A model generated the notes under the pieces. The model did no database searches. It had not been told where the DNA came from and saw only the letters and a list, made by a program, of their open reading frames with translations. This document shows, in pieces, positions 1 through 4,866 of a DNA stretch of 6,094 bases; within the stretch, counting starts at the first letter, position 1; each line of letters starts with the position of its first letter. Position numbers and translations under genes: made by a program. The stretch is from assembly GCA_023145955.1 (NCBI GenBank), contig JAGLDA010000072.1, forward strand, positions 1-6,094, read 5' to 3'. Source of the stretch: Bacteroidales bacterium (lineage in GTDB: Bacteria; Bacteroidota; Bacteroidia; Bacteroidales; UBA1556).

Positions 1-27
1 TAGTACACCTAACAGGACTCGAACCGA
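1..27 (-). other. tRNA 3'-end-like fragment (T-loop and acceptor strand only)
   Basis: Read on the minus strand, positions 17-23 give the T-loop TTCGAGT. It is flanked by GG (24-25) and by the 3' T-stem strand CCTGT (12-16). Next come seven bases that fit an acceptor 3' strand (5-11), an A at the discriminator place, and CTA where CCA would be. The 5' half of the T-stem no longer matches beyond the two G-C pairs, and the sequence on its 5' side (about 28-80) is A/T rich with no anticodon or D arm. This is therefore a remnant at most, of the kind left by integration into a tRNA gene. It could also be a chance match, since only about 25 bases are involved and the window ends here. Confidence 0.3.
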
Positions 28-83
28 TTAGTTTTTAAATATGATTACATAATTATCTAATTAATAGTCTTATATGTTTATGT

Positions 84-125
84 GGTTTTCCGAGGGCAGG
101 GTCTGTTATAACGGACCGTTTTAGC
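84..125 (+). repeat. Imperfect 42-bp direct repeat, copy 1
   Basis: Aligned without gaps to 181-222, it matches at 32 of 42 positions. The first 12 bases (GGTTTTCCGAGG) are identical, and both copies then carry a hairpin at the same offset followed by a T-rich stretch. In this copy the stem is 100-106 paired with 111-117 (loop TATA), followed by GTTTT. Confidence 0.6.
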
Positions 126-165
126 TTCTTGAAAAATAGCATTTATTGTATGATTTTCTATTTAC

Positions 166-192
166 CCTTCGGAAAACACGGGTTTTCCGAGG
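166..192 (+). other. Hairpin, 11 bp with one bulge
   Basis: Left arm 166-177 pairs with right arm 182-192 around the loop ACGG, with T169 bulged. The right arm is also the first 12 bases of direct-repeat copy 2, so the CGGAAAAC/GTTTTCCG motif is present in both orientations within 30 bases. Confidence 0.5.
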
Positions 193-222
193 TGTTGGTC
201 CGTAACAACGGACTTTTTTCGC
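181..222 (+). repeat. Imperfect 42-bp direct repeat, copy 2
   Basis: This is the partner of 84-125, at a spacing of 97 bp. Relative to copy 1, two of the differences fall in the stem and keep plus-strand pairing: T104 to C201 turns a U-G pair into C-G, and C117 to T214 turns G-C into G-U. Confidence 0.6.
198..219 (+). terminator. Hairpin plus six-T tract, intrinsic terminator-like (plus strand)
   Basis: GTCCGT (198-203) pairs with ACGGAC (208-213) around the loop AACA and is followed at once by six T residues (214-219). This is the form of a rho-independent terminator for transcription running left to right. No plus-strand gene is visible to its left, so it may end a small RNA beginning near 80 or a transcript entering from outside. 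Read on the minus strand it lacks a T tract, so it is not a good terminator for the minus-strand gene block. Confidence 0.45.
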
Positions 223-370
223 TGTCGTATGAAGTAGTTACCGCATGGAACGCAAGTTCTACGAAGTCAATTCTTTCATGTGGTGTGTATAAAAGGCATA
301 CATAACTGGCTCTTAAATTCAGACTTAGAAAGAAGCTATGGGGCTAACAGAAAACCACCCTATCTGACTA

Positions 371-406
371 ATTAATAATTAAACATTAATAATTAACAAT
401 TAATTA
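371..406. repeat. A/T tandem repeat overlapping the 3' end of the namZ-like gene
   Basis: ATTAATAATTAAAC (371-384) is followed directly by ATTAATAATTAAC (385-397) and a partial third copy (398-406). The last copy includes the stop codon of the muramidase gene at 400-402. Such A/T repeats are common between genes in Bacteroidota. I see no stable stem here that would end transcription of the minus-strand block. Confidence 0.5.
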
Positions 407-1593
407 GGAGTATACAAAAGGTATTTAGATCTAATTTTCTTAAAACTATTTAAGTCATTCTGCCAGCTTTCGCGAATTTCTTGCTCAGTTTTTCCATCTT
501 CAATTTGCTTTCTAAGCTCTGCGGTTCCTGCAAGTTTGTAAAAAAAACTATTAAAAAAATCATCAGCCTTTCCACTTTGCTCATAAGCATCAATCAGCCA
601 ACTAAGGTTTATATTGCCATATTTTTGAGCGTCTTCATTCGAATAATAAATTAGCGAATATCCCTTGCAAAGTTCGCCTTTTAGCTTTGGTCGTGCCGAT
701 ACTCCAGATATTGGTTCAGGGGTGAATGTGGTATCATATTTCTCAAAACTAGGGTGGCCATACATTTGAAATGGGCGTTGGGTTCCGCGGCCAATACTTA
801 CCTTTGTACCTTCAAACAAACAGAGGCTAGGGTATAGGTTTATGGAAATATTGTTTGGTAAATTTGGAGAAGGCTTAATGGGTAAATCATAGCCCATATT
901 GTGGTTGTAGTTCTTAACCTTAATTATAGTTATATCGCATTGTACACCATTTTCTAACCATTTTTCCCCATTAAGCATTTTAGCATATTCGCCAAGAGTC
1001 ATTCCGTATACTATTGGTATGGGGTCTAATCCCACAAACGACTTATGTTTTTCTTCCAATATTGGGCCATCTACATAGTAGCCATTAGGGTTTGGCCTAT
1101 CCAAAATTATCATTTTCTTATTATTTTCAGCGCAAGCCTCTTGGCATAAGTGTAAAGTGCTTAGGTAAGTATAAAATCTAGTTCCAACATCTTGCAAATC
1201 GAAAATTAGTATATCAATATCTTGTAAATCTTCTTTTGTTGGCTTTTTATGGCTTCCATATAGCGATAAAATAGGCAATCCTGTTAGTAAATCTTTGCCA
1301 TCAGCAATATGCTCTCCTGCACTTACATTTCCTCTAAAACCATGCTCTGGGCTCATTACTTTTTTTATATCAACGCCTATGCTTAATAATGTATCTACAA
1401 GGTGAGTTTCTCCAATAAGTGAACTAGGATTTGCTACAATAGCAATTCTTTTATTTTTAATTATTGATAGATATTCAGAAATATGCTCAGCACCAACTTC
1501 TATTTTTGTTTCTTGTTGTTCTTTTGGTTTTTGAGCAATAGAGCAGTTAGTGAAAAAAGGAATTATTAATAAAGCTATAATTATTCTATACAT
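400..1593 (-). CDS. namZ: DUF1343/GH171 (NamZ-type) exo-beta-N-acetylmuramidase, predicted lipoprotein
   Basis: Members of this family release N-acetylmuramic acid from the non-reducing ends of peptidoglycan fragments; the founding enzyme is Bacillus subtilis NamZ. The ATG at 1593 gives 397 residues, near the usual family size. An in-frame TTG at 1611 would add six residues, but the ATG places a hydrophobic lipoprotein signal at residues 2-16 with Cys17 in FFTNC, so I chose it. No Shine-Dalgarno site precedes it; the leader is A rich. Conserved stretches visible from the ATG are EHGFRG (83-88), FDLQDVGTRFYTY (131-143), LDRPNPNG (164-171), VYGMTLGEYAKMLNGE (195-210), KPSPNLPN (240-247) and EGTKVSIGRGTQRPFQ (261-276). 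The frame is unbroken. The lipobox has Phe at -3, which is loose, and no acidic export signal follows the Cys, so a periplasm-facing anchor is more likely than surface display. It is last in the four-gene block, 38 bp after the MBOAT gene. The family call is strong; activity here is inferred. Confidence 0.92.
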   Translation of the reverse strand: MYRIIIALLIIPFFTNCSIAQKPKEQQETKIEVGAEHISEYLSIIKNKRIAIVANPSSLIGETHLVDTLLSIGVDIKKVMSPEHGFRGNVSAGEHIADGKDLLTGLPILSLYGSHKKPTKEDLQDIDILIFDLQDVGTRFYTYLSTLHLCQEACAENNKKMIILDRPNPNGYYVDGPILEEKHKSFVGLDPIPIVYGMTLGEYAKMLNGEKWLENGVQCDITIIKVKNYNHNMGYDLPIKPSPNLPNNISINLYPSLCLFEGTKVSIGRGTQRPFQMYGHPSFEKYDTTFTPEPISGVSARPKLKGELCKGYSLIYYSNEDAQKYGNINLSWLIDAYEQSGKADDFFNSFFYKLAGTAELRKQIEDGKTEQEIRESWQNDLNSFKKIRSKYLLYTPN

Positions 1594-1631
1594 ATTTTTT
1601 GTTATTATCAATTAACAGATATATACTATTG

Positions 1632-3362
1632 CTAAAATTGGAAATATATAAAAGCAACCATTTCGCTACTAATACTTTGATATACAATAAATACCACCAA
1701 AGCAAAGATAAGAGCTTTCAGATAGAAGTTTAAGTTTATATACCAATTTCTATAGCTATCTTTTAAACTATATGGCAACCAATGAAATACAAAGCCTATC
1801 AGCATTATAATAAATACCCATTTATAAGCAATTAGTATTTCAGGAATTAATCCCCATTGCTGTATAAACACTACAGTATCATTATTGTTTACAACATTTG
1901 AGAAATCGCTAAACGAAGGAAATAGTAGGCCAATTTGATGTAGCATGCCATTTACTATTTCCATACTTTCGGAACGGAAAAATACTCTTGTAAAGGTGAT
2001 AAATGAGAAAGTAAGTGCTATTTTCCAAACTACAGCTATGGTAGTATTTGAATTTTCCCAAGGGCTAATCTTTCTCCAGAATTTGTACACCACAAGGCCT
2101 AATCCATTTAGTCCACCCCAAATAATAAACTGCCAACTTGCGCCATGCCACAAGCCACCAATAATCATTGTAAGCATAAGGTTTATATTTGTATTTATAT
2201 GCTTGGCAAAAGCCTCTGACTTTCGCATAAATAAAGCAACTACAATTCCTACGATATAAAATATAGGGAAAAGCCACCATACTCCTGTGAGCAAAGTTAC
2301 AAATAGCAATATAATAGTAAGCATAATATAACTAAAAACAGAGCCTCCTCTATTACCTCCCATGGGTATATATAGGTAGTCTTTTAGCCATGTGGAAAGT
2401 GAAATATGCCAACGTTTCCAGAAATCTCCAACATTTTGTGCTTTATATGGTGAGTTGAAATTTTTGGGAAGTCTAAATCCTAATAGTAAAGCTACACCAA
2501 TGGCTATATCGGTATATCCTGCAAAATCCATATATACTTGTAGTGAATATCCAAATAATGCTGCCAAATTTTCGAAGCCAGAATAGGAGAGAGGTGCAGA
2601 AAAAACTCTATCTACAAAATTTACGGCAATATAATCTCCAATGAAAATTTTCTTTACCAAGCCTTTCATTATCCAAAATAGTGCTAAGCCAAATTCTGCT
2701 TTGCTGAGTTTATAGTCTTCATACATTTGTGGTATAAACTGCGCAGCCCTTACAATTGGTCCTGCAACTAATTGCGGAAAGAAACTTACATAAAAGCCAA
2801 AATCTATAATGTTATTTACCGGCTTTACTTCGCCTCTATATACATCTATGGAGTAACTAATTGTTTGAAAAGTATAAAATGAAATACCCACTGGAAGAAG
2901 TATTTTATCTACTTCAAAATGACTCCCTGTAGCTTCATTAGCCCATAAAGCCATATAGTTTATTACCTCAAAATTAGTATTAAACATTTCGTTAATACTC
3001 AATGTTAGGAAGTAAGAGTATTTGAAATATACTAATAATGAGAGGTTTACAATTAGGCTAAGAGTTATTAGTATTCGCTTTATTAGTAACTTATTCGAGT
3101 CGTAAATAGCTTTTCCAATATAATAATCAGTTACTGTAGAGAATAACAGAATAAAGAAAAATAGCCCCGATGATTTATAATAAAAAAATAAGCTTACAGC
3201 AAATAGGTATGCTGAGCGCATTGTGCGATTTCTCTTCTTATAAACTAATGAATAAAAAGTTAGGACAATAGCAAAGAACATCCAAAAGTAAAACCTAGTA
3301 AAAATTAAGGGTTTAGTGGGGTTGTATATAAATACCTCTTGTATGTAATCAATTATTGTCAT
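1632..3362 (-). CDS. MBOAT family membrane-bound O-acyltransferase (AlgI/PatA-like)
   Basis: This is a 576-residue multi-pass inner-membrane protein of the family that moves acyl, usually acetyl, groups to the outer face for O-acetylation of alginate, peptidoglycan or other polymers. Hydrophobic segments run nearly throughout, for example about 26-40, 51-76, 97-115, 262-290, 345-378, 410-428, 510-530 and 546-571. Family landmarks are LPVGISFYTFQTISYSIDVYRG (156-177), FFPQLVAGPIVRA (194-206), MDFAGYTDIAIG (278-289), DFWKRWHISLS (313-323, with His319) and GGLWHGASW (402-410, with His406, the presumed catalytic histidine). Between GGNRGG (335-340) and GGLWHG lie about 60 residues, more than the roughly 20 I expect in AlgI; the extra part holds two more hydrophobic segments. 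The ATG at 3362 follows an A-rich leader, 30 bp after the SGNH gene. Adjacency to two SGNH hydrolases suggests a transporter/transferase partnership. Peptidoglycan is the favoured polymer because a NamZ-type gene follows, but an exopolysaccharide cannot be excluded. Confidence 0.93.
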   Translation of the reverse strand: MTIIDYIQEVFIYNPTKPLIFTRFYFWMFFAIVLTFYSLVYKKRNRTMRSAYLFAVSLFFYYKSSGLFFFILLFSTVTDYYIGKAIYDSNKLLIKRILITLSLIVNLSLLVYFKYSYFLTLSINEMFNTNFEVINYMALWANEATGSHFEVDKILLPVGISFYTFQTISYSIDVYRGEVKPVNNIIDFGFYVSFFPQLVAGPIVRAAQFIPQMYEDYKLSKAEFGLALFWIMKGLVKKIFIGDYIAVNFVDRVFSAPLSYSGFENLAALFGYSLQVYMDFAGYTDIAIGVALLLGFRLPKNFNSPYKAQNVGDFWKRWHISLSTWLKDYLYIPMGGNRGGSVFSYIMLTIILLFVTLLTGVWWLFPIFYIVGIVVALFMRKSEAFAKHINTNINLMLTMIIGGLWHGASWQFIIWGGLNGLGLVVYKFWRKISPWENSNTTIAVVWKIALTFSFITFTRVFFRSESMEIVNGMLHQIGLLFPSFSDFSNVVNNNDTVVFIQQWGLIPEILIAYKWVFIIMLIGFVFHWLPYSLKDSYRNWYINLNFYLKALIFALVVFIVYQSISSEMVAFIYFQF

Positions 3363-3392
3363 TTATTGTTTTTCTTTTTTTTTGTATAAAAA

Positions 3393-4778
3393 TTAATTCT
3401 TATTAATACTATCTCTTCTTGTGGTAGGTTTATTTATCGTTGTTTCTGTATTAAGGGGCACAGCATTCTTAATATCTATTTTATAAAGCCTAGCACTCTT
3501 TTTATTCTCTCTACCATTATAAGCTAGTGTGGATTTATTCTTATTTTGTAAATAATCGCCATAATTTTCAATAATAGCTTCAAAAAGTAAATCACCAAGA
3601 AGTATATATCCAGTTCTAGTAAAATGTACTTTGTCGCGTTTGGACAGATGTGCTCTTTGCCATAGTACTACAGAATTTAATCCACCCATAATTTCAAACA
3701 TATCCCAAACTGCCGCATTATGCTTTTTGGCAAGTTTATACATACTTTCTTGAACAGTTATTCCATTTCTATTTACATATCTTTTTCGGTAATAGCTATC
3801 ATTATTGGTGGCAAATATTATAGCACAATTAGGGTTAGCTTCTAAAACCCTTGCTACCAATGAATCGTAGTTCTTTTCAAATTTATTTTGATGAAAATTC
3901 TTACCGTATGCATCATTTATTCCTATACCAAATATTACCATATCAGGCTTTATGCTTTTTAAGTCCTTTGTCATTCTATTGCTTCGCAAAAATGAAGAAG
4001 TAGCAGCGCCGTTAATTCCCATATTATGATATACAATGCCAGGATATTCATTTACGATATTCATTCCAAAAAGTTGAAAATGAGTCTGTGAGCTATCTAA
4101 TTGTACAAAATTAATATTTAGGCTATCAGTATATTTTTTTAGGTGAAATTCGGTATATCCCTCTTCCCTAAAGAGTTTCTTAGTTGACCATAAATTACTG
4201 TCAATCATAATTTCAAAAGAGCTAGAATCTGTATTATGATATATTTTTATGGAGTTAAAATTATAGTCAATATCATTATTTGGTTCAATAAGAAGCGTAA
4301 GTGAACTTAAGGAATCAAAAGTAGTAGCAGAGATTCCTGCCATGCCCATATTGCAATTTTTTTTCTTTTGAGTATTGCGGCAGCTTTCCCACTTGCCACT
4401 ATACCTAAAGTAGTATCCATAAGGGGTATTTGTATGTGCTAGTCGGTATGGAAACACAAACCCTCTGCCACCATTCTGCCCACCTTCAAACGATTGGAAT
4501 CTTATTCTGCTTTCTCCAGAAAAAACATCTGCTTGTATATGTGAGCCGCCATATTGTACAATATTTATTCTGCCCTCCCCATCACTTACTAATTTTGCCA
4601 GCTTAGCATTAAAAGTATTGAAATTAGTACTTTCTCCTTCAATCTTAAGCTTGTTGCTATCATAACGAATCATGGAATAATAGCTCTGCTCAAAAGGGTA
4701 CTGCATATATTGCGAAAACCCAATATACGGCATCACCATCATCAATACCAAAACCACTATTCTATTCATATTATTCAT
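3393..4778 (-). CDS. Secreted SGNH/GDSL-type hydrolase, Ape1/PatB-like (acetylesterase or O-acetyltransferase)
   Basis: The protein has 461 residues. An N-terminal signal peptide ends near GFS|Q (about residue 22/23). SGNH blocks are present in order: block I YGGSHIQAD (76-84, nucleophile Ser79), block II MGINGAA (253-259, Gly254 and Asn256), block III GIND (286-289) and block V DKVH (382-385). Block I has Gly78 where GDSL enzymes usually have Asp; the codon is GGC, one base from GAC. Between blocks I and II lie about 170 residues, with strand-like sequence around 130-245, reminiscent of the beta-sandwich inserted in Ape1-type peptidoglycan O-acetyl esterases. The tail (about 412-461) is rich in Lys, Asn and Thr and probably disordered. 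The ATG at 4778 abuts the heptamer array, whose AGGA copies fall 0 and 7 bases upstream; an in-frame ATG at 4769 (9 bases after the last AGGA) is a real alternative and leaves the signal peptide intact. Export and fold are well supported; whether it adds or removes acetyl groups is not. Confidence 0.88.
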   Translation of the reverse strand: MNNMNRIVVLVLMMVMPYIGFSQYMQYPFEQSYYSMIRYDSNKLKIEGESTNFNTFNAKLAKLVSDGEGRINIVQYGGSHIQADVFSGESRIRFQSFEGGQNGGRGFVFPYRLAHTNTPYGYYFRYSGKWESCRNTQKKKNCNMGMAGISATTFDSLSSLTLLIEPNNDIDYNFNSIKIYHNTDSSSFEIMIDSNLWSTKKLFREEGYTEFHLKKYTDSLNINFVQLDSSQTHFQLFGMNIVNEYPGIVYHNMGINGAATSSFLRSNRMTKDLKSIKPDMVIFGIGINDAYGKNFHQNKFEKNYDSLVARVLEANPNCAIIFATNNDSYYRKRYVNRNGITVQESMYKLAKKHNAAVWDMFEIMGGLNSVVLWQRAHLSKRDKVHFTRTGYILLGDLLFEAIIENYGDYLQNKNKSTLAYNGRENKKSARLYKIDIKNAVPLNTETTINKPTTRRDSINKN

Positions 4779-4786
4779 TCCTAATT
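4767..4786 (-). promoter_or_regulatory. Repeat-derived ribosome binding site and alternative starts of the downstream SGNH gene
   Basis: In transcript sense the last two heptamers give AGGA-ATT-AGGA-ATG, and then AATAATATG. For the ATG at 4778 the second-to-last AGGA has a good 7-base spacing, while the last one touches the codon. For the ATG at 4769 the last AGGA has a 9-base spacing. The starts of the other two complete genes in the window show no comparable AGGA motif, so this gene is the exception. Use of these sites by the ribosome is inferred; many Bacteroidota initiate without Shine-Dalgarno pairing. Confidence 0.4.
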
Positions 4787-4865
4787 CCTAATTCCTAATT
4801 AACTAATTCCTAATTCCTAATTAACTAATTCCTAATTCCTAATTAACTAATTCCTAATTCCTAAT
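4779..4865 (-). repeat. Heptamer/octamer tandem array (ATTAGGA and ATTAGTTA) filling the gap between the two SGNH genes
   Basis: The 87 bases are fully made of nine 7-mers and three 8-mers. On the plus strand the order is 3 x TCCTAAT, TAACTAAT, 2 x TCCTAAT, TAACTAAT, 2 x TCCTAAT, TAACTAAT, 2 x TCCTAAT. Two heptamers plus one octamer give a perfect 22-bp higher-order unit. In transcript sense each heptamer carries AGGA, so nine Shine-Dalgarno-like tetramers precede the downstream gene, and the array carries TAG or TAA in all three frames. It begins one base after the stop codon of the upstream gene (4867-4869) and ends immediately before the ATG at 4778. Confidence 0.9.
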
Positions 4866-4866
4866 T

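Larger units (their letters stand above)
82..358 (+). other. Structured non-coding element framed by 9-bp inverted repeats (candidate RNA or ORF-less mobile element)
   Basis: The perfect inverted repeats GTGGTTTTC (82-90) and GAAAACCAC (350-358) bound a 277-bp stretch. Hand-counted G+C is about 42-45% over 181-360, against about 27-35% in lines counted inside the MBOAT gene. Inside are hairpins at 100-117, 166-192, 197-214, 246-261 (GCAA, a GNRA tetraloop) and 284-304. Several stems contain G-T pairs, which work only in plus-strand RNA. No ORF with a start codon and family resemblance lies inside. Candidates are a plus-strand structured RNA, an ORF-less IS200/IS605-type or REP-like element, or the decayed end of a larger element. 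I do not recognise a named RNA family, so the boundaries and the strand are inferences. Confidence 0.35.

Noticed and set aside
198..219. Hairpin as the terminator of the minus-strand gene block
   Set aside because: The T tract follows the stem only on the plus strand; on the minus strand the stem is followed by CAACACC.
245..292. Short plus-strand ORF beginning ATGGAACGC (15 codons)
   Set aside because: It is too short, overlaps two hairpins and has no ribosome site.
158..345. About 62 stop-free minus-strand codons ending at a TAG (158-160), with a fairly protein-like translation (segment FVELAFHAV)
   Set aside because: There is no in-frame start codon near, the frame runs straight through the hairpins, and I recognise no family. 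It is more likely a by-product of the element's lower A+T content; a copy-number search would show whether it is a decayed reading frame.
82..358. 6S RNA, RNase P RNA, tmRNA or group II intron
   Set aside because: The end pairing recalls 6S RNA, but the hallmark sequences of RNase P RNA and tmRNA are absent. There is no intron-type GTGCG start or domain V, and the hairpin layout does not match any of these that I can recall.
1594..1611. TTG at 1611 as the start of the namZ-like gene
   Set aside because: It adds only six residues ahead of an ATG that gives a cleaner lipoprotein signal, and no ribosome site favours it.
1945..2586. Open frames on the plus strand (1945-2259 and 2392-2586) and a second minus-strand frame (2065-2280) inside the MBOAT gene
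   Set aside because: They lie wholly within a well-supported gene, their translations show no family resemblance, and they are explained as shadows of its codon pattern.
4779..4865. Repeat array considered as a CRISPR
   Set aside because: The units are 7-8 bases with no unique spacers between them, and no cas genes are visible.
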